From Nitrosospira multiformis (GTDB lineage Bacteria > Pseudomonadota > Gammaproteobacteria > Burkholderiales > Nitrosomonadaceae): a stretch of DNA of 64,000 bases. The stretch covers positions 1 through 64,000 of the forward strand of contig NZ_FOCT01000003.1 in assembly GCF_900110185.1 (NCBI RefSeq), read 5' to 3'. A program made the position numbers and the translations under genes. Under the pieces are notes generated by a model. That model saw only the letters and a list, made by a program, of their open reading frames with translations. It did not search any database and was not told where the DNA came from. Shown in pieces: positions 20,047 through 28,351 of the stretch (positions within the stretch are counted from its first letter, which is position 1; the number at the start of each line of letters is the position of its first letter).

Positions 20047-21060
20047 ATGACAAACCAGCTTACCCCGGAAAATATTCTTAAAACCGGTATGGCCTTCTGG
20101 CCGGCAAAGACCCTGCTTTCTGCGGTCGAGTTGGATGTGTTCACTCTACTGGCGCAAGGTTCACTGAGTTTGGATGCCCTTGCCGAACAGGTAGGGCTGC
20201 ATCCACGCGGCGCGCGTGACTTCCTTGATGCCCTTGTAGCGCTAGGCTTTCTGAAACGTGAAGGTGAACGGTACAGCAATACGTCCGAAACCGATCTGTT
20301 TCTCGACCGCAACAAGCCATCGTACATTGGCGGCATTCTGGAAATGGCGAATCGCCGCCTCTATCCGATCTGGAGCAATCTTACCGAGGCGCTCCAGACT
20401 GGCAAACCACAGAACGAAATCAGGACGGGTGAGGCCGATCTCTTCGAGAAGCTTTATGCCGATGCTGCCGGATTGAAAGAATTTCTTGCCGCCATGACTG
20501 GAGTGAGCCGCGCGGCGAACATGACCATTGCACGCGCCTTTCCGTGGCAGCGCTATCATACGTTCGTTGATGTCGGCACGGCGCAGGGAGATCTCGCTGT
20601 GCAGATCGCCCTGGCCAATCCTCATTTGCGCGGGATGGGTTACGACCGCCCGGAGGTGGGTCCGATTTTCGAGCAGTACGCTCAAGCTGCGAACGTGGCT
20701 GATCGCGTTTCTTTCGTGCCTGGTAATTTCTTCGAGGAAGACCTGCCCAGGGCAGATGTGGTGCTCATGGGCCATATCCTGCATGACTGGGACCTCTCTA
20801 CGAAAGAAATGCTCATCCAGAAGGCATTCGATTCGCTCCCGGCAGGGGGCGCCTTCGTCGTGTATGAGTCTCTCATAGACGATGACCGGTCACAGAACGC
20901 GTTCGGTCTGATGATGAGCCTGAACATGCTGATAGAAACACCGGGAGGTTTCGATTTCACCGGCGCGGATTGCATGGGATGGATGAAAGAGGCAGGTTTT
21001 TCCAATACTCGCGTGGAACCCCTTGTTGGTGCGGATTCCATGGTGATCGGCATCAAATAA
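20047..21060 (+). CDS. SAM-dependent O-methyltransferase, dimerisation-domain type
   Basis: A 337-residue protein with the layout of plant/bacterial O-methyltransferases (Methyltransf_2). An N-terminal winged-helix dimerisation domain (about 1-95, [25 protein letters not shown]) is followed by a Rossmann SAM domain with [11 protein letters not shown] and the HILHDWD motif, whose histidine is the usual catalytic base. The substrate cannot be told from sequence; relatives methylate small phenolic or quinone-like compounds. The ATG at 20047 follows a CAGGAAAAC ribosome site. The gene stands alone and appears intact. Confidence 0.88.
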   Translation: MTNQLTPENILKTGMAFWPAKTLLSAVELDVFTLLAQGSLSLDALAEQVGLHPRGARDFLDALVALGFLKREGERYSNTSETDLFLDRNKPSYIGGILEMANRRLYPIWSNLTEALQTGKPQNEIRTGEADLFEKLYADAAGLKEFLAAMTGVSRAANMTIARAFPWQRYHTFVDVGTAQGDLAVQIALANPHLRGMGYDRPEVGPIFEQYAQAANVADRVSFVPGNFFEEDLPRADVVLMGHILHDWDLSTKEMLIQKAFDSLPAGGAFVVYESLIDDDRSQNAFGLMMSLNMLIETPGGFDFTGADCMGWMKEAGFSNTRVEPLVGADSMVIGIK

Positions 21061-21131
21061 ACGTCCTTCCGCTCTCATTCCGCCAGCCTCGCTCTCTTGT
21101 ATCATCAGCCTCGCCCATATTCGGAAAAATC

Positions 21132-21452
21132 ATGAAAATCCAGGTCCTTACACTATTGGCCGTTCCGTTACTACATGCCTGTGCAGGCACGCCTGAATAT
21201 ACGCAAAGTTCGATGAAATTGAGGGATGGGACTACGCATTATTTAATTAAGACACGCATGGGACCCTGTGCCAACAGCCGGGATTGGGCAACCAGAACGT
21301 TGACGAAGGGCGCCAATGAAATTTGCAAGGATGGTTACGTGCTCATTGATCAGCAGACACCCATCATCCTCGATCCGATGCGTGCTCTAGATAAGGATGG
21401 GGAGCTTTTGTGGCAAATCAGGTGCAACGATACGGGAAAGTCTCAATCCTAA
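21132..21452 (+). CDS. Small lipoprotein of unknown function
   Basis: A 106-residue product. The N-terminus (KIQVLTLLAVPLLHACAG) is a lipoprotein signal with the lipobox LLHAC. The mature part carries three cysteines (in GPCAN, EICKD and IRCND), perhaps forming a disulfide. I do not recognise the family. It follows the methyltransferase by 71 bases on the same strand and could be co-transcribed. Confidence 0.7.
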   Translation: MKIQVLTLLAVPLLHACAGTPEYTQSSMKLRDGTTHYLIKTRMGPCANSRDWATRTLTKGANEICKDGYVLIDQQTPIILDPMRALDKDGELLWQIRCNDTGKSQS

Positions 21453-21462
21453 CCCTCTTTTC

Positions 21463-22059
21463 TTACTCGGGACTCTCGTCGTCGCCCATCCAAGCTTTCG
21501 TCGGCACAAGCTTCCCATGGTTCGCGCGCAGCCCGCGAAAGAACTCCTCTACAAAGGGGATGATCTCGAACAGCAGCGCAACCGTCATGATGGAAATTAT
21601 GTAAATTACCGGTAACTGCTCTTCCTTCCAGGAGAGGTCGAATCGCGGTGTTTCGGGTCCGAACCCGAAAAGTGCCTGGAATTGCCCCCAATGACGGGAG
21701 ATCAAGAGCAGGATTGCCATGAGCGGAATCATCTCCTGGAAGCTGTGCACGTGCTGCTCAATGGGTGAGACCCTGCGTACCTTTACCGCGTAGCTCACAT
21801 CCCAAAGCGCGGTGATCTCGTGAAGGAAAAAGGCGGCAATCATGAAGGCGATGATGCCGGCGTTTACCTGGAGGAAGATGGCGGCAAGCAACGGCAGGCC
21901 CATCTCGGCGAGCATGATGAGATGGAAGACAGACTCCTTTGCCCCGCTGGTTGTTTCGATATGAGACACACGATGGCACAGCCAATCCGCGAATCCGGCC
22001 GCCAGCCAAAGTGGCAGAATAAAGTACATCAGTATGAGAACAACAGGATCATTCAGCAT
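21463..22059 (-). CDS. Conserved integral membrane protein
   Basis: A 198-residue protein with four or five hydrophobic segments. It contains several conserved-looking histidines (LCHRVSHIE, FLHEITALWD, IEQHVHSFQE), spaced as in membrane di-metal or fatty-acid-hydroxylase-like proteins, but that is only an analogy. I recall similar proteins in Proteobacteria annotated vaguely, sometimes as diguanylate cyclase, which the sequence does not support because there is no GGDEF. The ATG at 22059 has a GGGAGGG ribosome site five bases upstream. It lies 16 bases after the recQ stop and is probably in the same transcript. Confidence 0.75.
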   Translation of the reverse strand: MLNDPVVLILMYFILPLWLAAGFADWLCHRVSHIETTSGAKESVFHLIMLAEMGLPLLAAIFLQVNAGIIAFMIAAFFLHEITALWDVSYAVKVRRVSPIEQHVHSFQEMIPLMAILLLISRHWGQFQALFGFGPETPRFDLSWKEEQLPVIYIISIMTVALLFEIIPFVEEFFRGLRANHGKLVPTKAWMGDDESPE

Positions 22060-22075
22060 GTACCCTCCCAAGGAA

Positions 22076-23827
22076 CTACTTGCCCTTATTCTCCGATGCT
22101 TGCTGGAGCGGCCTTACGTAGTTTTTCATAAAAGTGCGTTTTTGACTGTCAGGGAAAAGGACTGTCACCATGTCGTAGTGGATGCTCAAGATCTTGCCTT
22201 TGCCCACTTTCTCGACCTCAACCTCAGCATCCACGGTTAACTCCTTCTCGGGGGGCGATTTATCGGTGCCAAGGATCGTCTGCCCCGTTTTATCCTGTCT
22301 TTGAACAGGGTGCGCTGAAAGCTCGTTTTCCGGCGGATTGATGCAATTATCGCAGTGGCCACAATGGTTCCACTCGACTTCCTCGTCAAAGTACTCCAGC
22401 AGCACCTTCCAGCGGCAAAAACCGCTCTGGGCATAAAATACCATGCGTTCCAGAGCCTCCCGCTCATGCTCCGCTTTCCTGTGCGCATCTTCCGCGAGTC
22501 TGGCCAGGTCTTCCGCTTTCACATCCTTTTTGTGCAGGCGATAGCCCAGTGTCTTGTCTCGCCTGAGTATGCCGTGTTCTTCCAACAGTCTAAGCATCAC
22601 CTGCAGCCTGCGAACCGAAAATTTGTCGATTTTCTCTTGCAGCTGCTCGATCCTGATTGCCGGCGAGCCGGACGATAAGTCTTGCACCGCTTTGTACACT
22701 TCGCGCAAGTCCTCTTGGTCGGGGTGATGCCGCGCCAGAAAAAATTGCTGAATGCGCTTATCCTGCGCGTCGTAAAGCAGCGTGCATTCGGCCGTTTTAC
22801 CGTCCCGGCCGGCACGGCCCGACTCCTGATAGTATGCTTCGAGCGTGCCAGGCATCTGGAAGTGCACCACGAAGCGGATATCGGGTTTGTCGATTCCCAT
22901 GCCAAAAGCATTCGTCGCAACCATGATCCTGCTTTTGCCTTCCATGAAGGTTTCCTGGTTTTCTGTACGCGTTTTGCGCGGCAGGCGGCCGTGGTAGATC
23001 GCGATGTCGGCAATCGTTCCGGCGAATGCTGCAGCAAGCTCTTCCACTGCTTTCACCGTGGCTGTATAAATGATTCCGCTTCCCTGGCTTTTCTGAATCA
23101 AATCTTGCAGCTTCTCCAATTTTTCTTCCGGATTCGTAACCTGTACGACTGAATAATTCAGGTTAGGCCGGTAGATCCCGGTGTTGACCACATGCATGGA
23201 GCTACGCCCGAGTTGTTGCGCAATATCCTCGATGACCTCGGGTGTAGCAGTGGCTGTCAGCGCGAGGACCGTTGGCTTTCCCAATGCCTTGATCGCGTCT
23301 CCCAGTCCCAGATAAGCCGGACGGAAGTCGTGCCCCCATTGGGAAATACAGTGCGCCTCATCAATGACGAATAGATTTATCGGGATGGCCTGCAACTCGG
23401 CGATGAAATCCGGATGGGACACCCGTTCAGGCGTCACAAATACGACATCGCGATCTGCATTGCGAATATTCTCCAGCGCCTCCGACTCCTGTTCCGCATT
23501 CAGCATGCTGTTGACTTGTGCCGCGTCAACCCCGATCTCTTCAAGCTTCTCGGCCTGGTCTTTCATCAGTGAAATCAGGGGGGAAACGACAATCGCCGTG
23601 CCCGGCAGATTGAATGCAGGCAACTGGTAACACAGGGACTTGCCGCCCCCGGTGGGCATTACGGCAAGCGTGTCCCGCCCGTTCAGCACACTTTCGATGA
23701 CCTCTCTCTGGCCGGGACGCAGGTGTGCCAGTCCAAATATCTGATGCAGGCTTTCCTCCAGATCATTCTGATCCGGTTCCTCCCTATCAGCATCAGGGTC
23801 CTCCATATCATGAATTTTGGCTGTCAT
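22076..23827 (-). CDS. recQ: ATP-dependent DNA helicase RecQ family
   Basis: A 583-residue SF2 3'-5' helicase for recombination and replication-fork repair. Visible motifs are the Walker [15 protein letters not shown], the DEAH box [17 protein letters not shown], the GRAGRDGK motif VI and the zinc-binding cysteines ([13 protein letters not shown] ... HCGHCDNC). The HRDC domain of E. coli RecQ is absent; instead the last 65 residues hold a small beta-rich region ([12 protein letters not shown]). The ATG at 23827 is preferred to the open frame up to 23902 because it is the first start near the acidic leader. The nearest gene downstream is the membrane protein. Confidence 0.92.
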   Translation of the reverse strand: MTAKIHDMEDPDADREEPDQNDLEESLHQIFGLAHLRPGQREVIESVLNGRDTLAVMPTGGGKSLCYQLPAFNLPGTAIVVSPLISLMKDQAEKLEEIGVDAAQVNSMLNAEQESEALENIRNADRDVVFVTPERVSHPDFIAELQAIPINLFVIDEAHCISQWGHDFRPAYLGLGDAIKALGKPTVLALTATATPEVIEDIAQQLGRSSMHVVNTGIYRPNLNYSVVQVTNPEEKLEKLQDLIQKSQGSGIIYTATVKAVEELAAAFAGTIADIAIYHGRLPRKTRTENQETFMEGKSRIMVATNAFGMGIDKPDIRFVVHFQMPGTLEAYYQESGRAGRDGKTAECTLLYDAQDKRIQQFFLARHHPDQEDLREVYKAVQDLSSGSPAIRIEQLQEKIDKFSVRRLQVMLRLLEEHGILRRDKTLGYRLHKKDVKAEDLARLAEDAHRKAEHEREALERMVFYAQSGFCRWKVLLEYFDEEVEWNHCGHCDNCINPPENELSAHPVQRQDKTGQTILGTDKSPPEKELTVDAEVEVEKVGKGKILSIHYDMVTVLFPDSQKRTFMKNYVRPLQQASENKGK

Positions 23828-24098
23828 TGCTCTGTTCGCATTTTCTTCTGGTTGAACTGAGTTGCTGCGCTTTATGCATCTGGCAGTAATGCCGTACCAC
23901 ATGATGATGAAGAAAAATGGTGAGGAGTTCCGTGCGGCGCCTAATATATAATCTCAACGATGTGCTTTTTTTTAGGTACGCCCGCTTCGCTTATTTACCG
24001 GAAGCTGGGCAGACAACTGTTTGATCCCCGGCTCCTTCCAGCTCTATTCAGGTTTATCGCGAGCCAAAACCCAAACCCAGCATTACGGGACTCTCGAT

Positions 24099-25946
24099 AT
24101 GAAACGCTATACCATTGAACAATTCATGGCCACGACCTCAATAATGGGCGCATCGTTCAGCGCGGATGAGGAGCGCATCCTGTTCAGCAGTAATGAATCG
24201 GGTATTTTCAATGCCTACACACTGCCAGTGACGGGTGGTATGGCAGAGCCGTTGACCTGCTCCGCCATCGATACGACGCTTTCGGTCAGCTTCTTTCCGC
24301 ACGATGATCGGGTACTGATTACACGGGATTATCATGGCGATGAAAATTATCATTTGTTCCTGCTCGCCCCCGACGGCGAGGAGGAAGATCTGACACCGGG
24401 AGAAAAGCTCAAGGCACAATTCATGGGCTGGAGCCCCGATGGACATGCTTTTTACGTCGCTACCAACGAGCGTGATGCCAGGTTCTTCGATGTATACCGT
24501 TATGACGCCGAGACTTTTGCGCGAACCTTGCTGTACCAGAATCATCAGGGGTTCGATCTTGGTCCCATCAGCCGCGATGAGCGCTGGATTGCACTGAACC
24601 GGTCGCATACTGCATCCGACAGTGACATTTATCTGTTCGATGTCGAAAAACAGGAAGTAAGGCACCTCACGCCGCACGAAGGCTCCGTCAGTTTCCATGC
24701 TGAGACCTTCGATTCCGCTTCGCGCAAGCTCTTCTTTCTTACCACGGAGGGAAGCGAATTCAAGCATTTGCGCACCTATGATCTCACCTCAGGGGTCGTC
24801 TGCGACCACGAGAGCGCTGAGTGGGACGTGATGTACACCTTTTTTTCGTACGATGGCCGATTTCGGGTAACTGGCATCAACGCAGATGGAAGTATCGTCG
24901 TTCGTGTTGTCGAAATTGAAGATGGAGAGAGGGAGAAACCTGTAAAACTGCCAGCGCTGCCCCAAGGAGAAATCCGCGGTGTGGTCTTTTCGCAAAGCAG
25001 CACGCGCATGGCCTTCTACGTAAATGGCGATCGCTCTCCCGATAATCTGTTCGTGCACGATTTCAACACCGGGCAGTTCCGCCAGCTCACGCAGAGCCTG
25101 AACAAGGAGATCGATCCATCAGATCTGGTGGAGGCGGAAGTGGTGCGGTTCCGATCCTTCGATGGAATGATGATTCCCTCCATCTACTACAAGCCGCATG
25201 AAGCATCAGACACCAACAAGGTGCCTGCGATCGTATACGTTCATGGCGGACCCGGCGGACAGACCATGCGGGGTTATAGCGCCCAGATTCAGTACCTCGT
25301 GAACCACGGATATGCCGTGCTGGGCATCAATAACCGGGGCAGCTCCGGCTACGGTAAAACCTTCTTTACCGCGGCCAACCGCAAGCACGGACGGGAGCCC
25401 TTGTGGGATTGTGTAGAAGCGAAGACCTTTCTGGCCAGCCTCGGTTACATCGACCATGAGCGCATCGGCATCATGGGCGCGAGCTATGGCGGTTACATGA
25501 CACTTGCAGCCCTCGCGTTCCGGCCTGAAGCTTTCAAGGTAGGAGTGGACATTTTCGGCGTCAGCAACTGGCTCCGTACCCTGGAGAGCATTCCTGTTTA
25601 CTGGGAGTCCGTCCGCAAAGCCATTTATGATGAAATTGGAGACCCGGTGGCGGACATCGATTTTCTTGTTGCGACTTCCCCCCTGTTCCACGCCAGGGAA
25701 ATACGAAAGCCTTTATTGGTCATTCAGGGAGCCAATGATCCACGTGTGGTCAAGGCCGAGAGTGATGAAATGGTGGAAGCGGTCAGGAAGCGTGGTATTC
25801 CGGTGGAGTATATTGTCTTCCCTAATGAAGGCCATAGTTTTACCAAGAAAAAGAACCAGATCGAGGCCAATCGGCGAATACTGGAGTTTCTGGACAAATA
25901 TCTGAAAGGTGATGCGAACAAGACCGCAAGCGGAGTGGAAAAGTAG
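24099..25946 (+). CDS. S9 family prolyl oligopeptidase-type serine peptidase
   Basis: A 615-residue protein with an N-terminal beta-propeller (about residues 20-350, repeated blades such as SFSADEERILFSS and FMGWSPDGHAFYV) and a C-terminal alpha/beta hydrolase domain. The catalytic set is visible: Ser in GASYGGYMT, Asp in QGANDPRV, His in NEGHSF. It cleaves short peptides, probably in the cytoplasm since no signal peptide is seen. The ATG at 24099 (MKRYTIEQF) is chosen over 24021. The gene converges on the TonB-like gene. Confidence 0.92.
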   Translation: MKRYTIEQFMATTSIMGASFSADEERILFSSNESGIFNAYTLPVTGGMAEPLTCSAIDTTLSVSFFPHDDRVLITRDYHGDENYHLFLLAPDGEEEDLTPGEKLKAQFMGWSPDGHAFYVATNERDARFFDVYRYDAETFARTLLYQNHQGFDLGPISRDERWIALNRSHTASDSDIYLFDVEKQEVRHLTPHEGSVSFHAETFDSASRKLFFLTTEGSEFKHLRTYDLTSGVVCDHESAEWDVMYTFFSYDGRFRVTGINADGSIVVRVVEIEDGEREKPVKLPALPQGEIRGVVFSQSSTRMAFYVNGDRSPDNLFVHDFNTGQFRQLTQSLNKEIDPSDLVEAEVVRFRSFDGMMIPSIYYKPHEASDTNKVPAIVYVHGGPGGQTMRGYSAQIQYLVNHGYAVLGINNRGSSGYGKTFFTAANRKHGREPLWDCVEAKTFLASLGYIDHERIGIMGASYGGYMTLAALAFRPEAFKVGVDIFGVSNWLRTLESIPVYWESVRKAIYDEIGDPVADIDFLVATSPLFHAREIRKPLLVIQGANDPRVVKAESDEMVEAVRKRGIPVEYIVFPNEGHSFTKKKNQIEANRRILEFLDKYLKGDANKTASGVEK

Positions 25947-25965
25947 GACAACGTCCTTTCCCCAA

Positions 25966-25980
25966 CCCTCCGGTGGAGGG
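25966..25980. terminator. Short GC-rich hairpin at a convergent junction
   Basis: CCCTCC-GGT-GGAGGG forms a perfect six-base-pair hairpin with a three-base loop, 20 bases after the S9 peptidase stop and before the convergent TonB-like gene. No T-run follows on the plus strand. A bidirectional terminator or simple RNA stabiliser is possible. Confidence 0.35.
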
Positions 25981-26053
25981 CGCTCGGCCACCGCTTGCTT
26001 CCACCGTAATGGAATACATGGGATAGCGAATAACTTCGCCGTCAGGGCGACCT

Positions 26054-26917
26054 TCATCGCTGTCGCGGCGCAGCCTCCTCTCCAAAAAACTCGCGTATCA
26101 GGAAATCCTCCAGACCCTTGCTGTCTTCCGGCCGGGCGGAGAGGACGACCACACGGTCGAGGCGGTAGGATTCCCAGTTGAAATCCCCTTTGTGGTATTG
26201 CCGGATCAGCTCGATCATTTTTCGAACGATGGCCCGTTGAATATCGCCACCGGGTCCGGCATCGACTTCCACCAACTCCCGGCGGGGAACGCTGCTATCC
26301 TTCTTCCAGGCACGAAACAGAAACTGTGCCGTTCGCGGCCCCATCCTGATGATCTGGAATATCCCGCTTGCGCCAGGTTCCTTGAGGTTGCGCATCACGT
26401 TAGCCATGCGCAGTTCTTCTTCGGAAGGCTCGCGTTCGACCGCCTCAGGTTCAGCGGGTTCATCCTCGAAAATTCCGCCTGCCCGGCGCCGCTCCCGCGC
26501 CTCATTCATATATGCCAGCAGGTCTTTTGGGCGTTCAGTCTCTGGAGAAGCCTGTGGAACAGTTTTCTGAACCGGCGTGCGTTCCTTGCTGCCCTCACGG
26601 TTTTCCATTGCTTTTTCCCGTTTGGGTTTCAGCGGCTTGGTTCCTCCTTCTCCCAGCCGCGGTTGAGGCCGGGGCTTAGGGGGAGGTTTGGACGCAGGAG
26701 GTGCCTTGGGACTGGGTGGCGCAGCCGGCGCCACCTTCTGTTCGGGTGTTTCTTCAGCCAGTTCCACGAAGCTGGCCTCGATTGCTGGAGGCCCCTTGAT
26801 CTCCACCTCAGGCGCGGTGAGAAAGAACCCGAACGCCCAGATGATAATCACCCAGAGGACAGAAGCCAGCGGCAGGGGCCACCAGATGCGGATTTCCCTC
26901 GATCCGGACTTGAGCAT
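26054..26917 (-). CDS. TonB-like proline-rich energy transducer
   Basis: A 287-residue protein: one N-terminal membrane helix (about 12-34), then a long Pro/Lys/Glu-rich linker (about 55-165, PPSPKAPPASKPPPKPRPQPR), then a C-terminal domain of about 110 residues (SGIFQIIRMGPRTAQFLFRAW ... VVVLSARPED). The linker and its place after exbB-exbD mark it as a TonB-type transducer spanning the periplasm. The C-terminal domain does not show the usual TonB YP motif, so it may contact something other than a standard TonB-dependent receptor. The ATG at 26917 is clear; it lies 10 bases after exbD. Confidence 0.75.
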   Translation of the reverse strand: MLKSGSREIRIWWPLPLASVLWVIIIWAFGFFLTAPEVEIKGPPAIEASFVELAEETPEQKVAPAAPPSPKAPPASKPPPKPRPQPRLGEGGTKPLKPKREKAMENREGSKERTPVQKTVPQASPETERPKDLLAYMNEARERRRAGGIFEDEPAEPEAVEREPSEEELRMANVMRNLKEPGASGIFQIIRMGPRTAQFLFRAWKKDSSVPRRELVEVDAGPGGDIQRAIVRKMIELIRQYHKGDFNWESYRLDRVVVLSARPEDSKGLEDFLIREFFGEEAAPRQR

Positions 26918-26927
26918 GTGTTCGGGA

Positions 26928-27329
26928 TTACTCGTGTTTGACGGCGATCAGAAAGTGCTGCGCGCCCGCACCACGAGCACGCAGCATCGCCTGCACGACA
27001 ATCCCTTGCGGTGCGTCGCTGTCTGCCGATACCACCACTTTCTGTTCGGAATCGCGCAGCAGTGGTTTGAGAGTGTCACCCAGCGTCTCCAGGGTCACGG
27101 GCGTGCGGTTGACAAAGATTTTGCTGTCACTCGTCAAGGTCAGTGTAACTGGCGTTTTGGCGCTGAGTTTTTCGGCCTCGCCTTGCGGCAGATTCACCTG
27201 CAGGGAATCGAGATTCTGCATCGATAATGACGAAAGCATGAATGTGGCAAGCAGGAAAAACATCACGTCGATCATCGGGATGATTTCGATGCGCCCCCTG
27301 CGGTATTCCCTGGGTTTACGCCGCTTCAT
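26928..27329 (-). CDS. exbD: ExbD/TolR-type biopolymer transport protein
   Basis: A 133-residue protein with a basic N-terminus (MKRRKPREYRRGRIEIIP), one membrane helix carrying the conserved aspartate (PMIDVMFFLLATFML) and a periplasmic domain. ExbD forms the proton channel with ExbB that powers TonB. The ATG at 27329 overlaps the exbB stop by 14 bases. It is followed by the TonB-like gene. Confidence 0.92.
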   Translation of the reverse strand: MKRRKPREYRRGRIEIIPMIDVMFFLLATFMLSSLSMQNLDSLQVNLPQGEAEKLSAKTPVTLTLTSDSKIFVNRTPVTLETLGDTLKPLLRDSEQKVVVSADSDAPQGIVVQAMLRARGAGAQHFLIAVKHE

Positions 27330-27963
27330 GACCACTCTCCTCCTGATCCAGGCGAATATGATCGATGAGGCGGGTGCCCAGTCGTTCCATTTCATCCATC
27401 GTTTGGGATTGAAGGCGGGAGAAGTAATTGAAGCCGAAGAGTGCAATCAGCGCAATCAGGAGGCCAACGACGGTGGCGATAAGGGCTTCGGCTACTCCTC
27501 CCGTCACGGCCGTGGGGTTGACCACCCCTTCGCCGCCAATGACCTGGAAAGCGCGCATCATGCCGATAACCGTTCCGACAAGCCCGAGCAGAGGCGCTGC
27601 GGTGACGATCGTTTCCAGCACCCACAACCGGCGTCCCAGCGATGTCTCGATTAACTGGGCTTCGTCTGCCGCGCGCGACTCCGTCCACCAGGACGGATGG
27701 TGTCTGTTACTGATCACAACCTCGAAGAAGCGCTTGTAGTAGTGGCGATCATCCAATCCGGAGAGTATTTTTTCCAGATCGGCCCATGCAAAGCCGTAAG
27801 TCTCAACCAGATTCAGCAGGTCGTGAGACAGGCGCGCAAACTTCCAATAGATGAACGCCTTTTCAAGCATGATCGCCAATGCGATCACCGCCAGCAATGA
27901 CAGCGGCAAAACGGTAAAGCCGCCGAGTTTCAGTGCGGTCCAGGTTGCATTCAGTTCCTGCAT
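27316..27963 (-). CDS. exbB: ExbB/TolQ-type biopolymer transport protein
   Basis: A 215-residue MotA/TolQ/ExbB-family protein with three membrane helices: about 14-34, then two (about 125-145 and 160-182) around GLVGTVIGMMRAFQVIG and EALIATVVGLLIALIALFGFN, the diagnostic region. It forms the stator of the ExbB-ExbD motor using proton motive force. First gene of the exbB-exbD-tonB-like operon; the ATG at 27963 is unambiguous. Confidence 0.93.
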   Translation of the reverse strand: MQELNATWTALKLGGFTVLPLSLLAVIALAIMLEKAFIYWKFARLSHDLLNLVETYGFAWADLEKILSGLDDRHYYKRFFEVVISNRHHPSWWTESRAADEAQLIETSLGRRLWVLETIVTAAPLLGLVGTVIGMMRAFQVIGGEGVVNPTAVTGGVAEALIATVVGLLIALIALFGFNYFSRLQSQTMDEMERLGTRLIDHIRLDQEESGHEAA

Positions 27964-28351
27964 GTTTATCTCCGAGCGGGGACGATAAGTCCCATGTTGA
28001 TTAAATTGTCGACAGCTGTCTCTTCAGGCCTTGCAATTTCCTGCAGCTGGGGAGGACGCTCTCCATCCACAGGTGCATGTTTATGATGCGGTGAGAGCGG
28101 TGGGGCGCGGCTCAAAAAGACGCGCTTCCCTTCTCCACGAATAGGGAAAGTTTACAGATCAGGCTGTTTTCATTCTGTTCCTTTCGGTCTGCGGAAAGTT
28201 TGGATCAAACACTCCAGCCTAATTTTCATCCTGCCACCCTGTAAAATCTTACAGCTATTCACCCGGCCCGTTTTAGGGTTTCATAGCTCTGTTTTTTCCG
28301 AGTTTTTCCGAGTCGAATCGTTCTTGCAAAAGAGCATCAGGTTTTTCCGTA
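27964..28351. other. Intergenic region between divergent exbB and histidine kinase genes
   Basis: A 388-base region that must hold the promoters for both divergent units. A short direct repeat (GTTTTTTCCGAGT then TTTTTCCGAGT) lies at about 28290-28312. I could not identify a confident Fur-type or sigma-factor site. No gene is seen. Confidence 0.4.
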
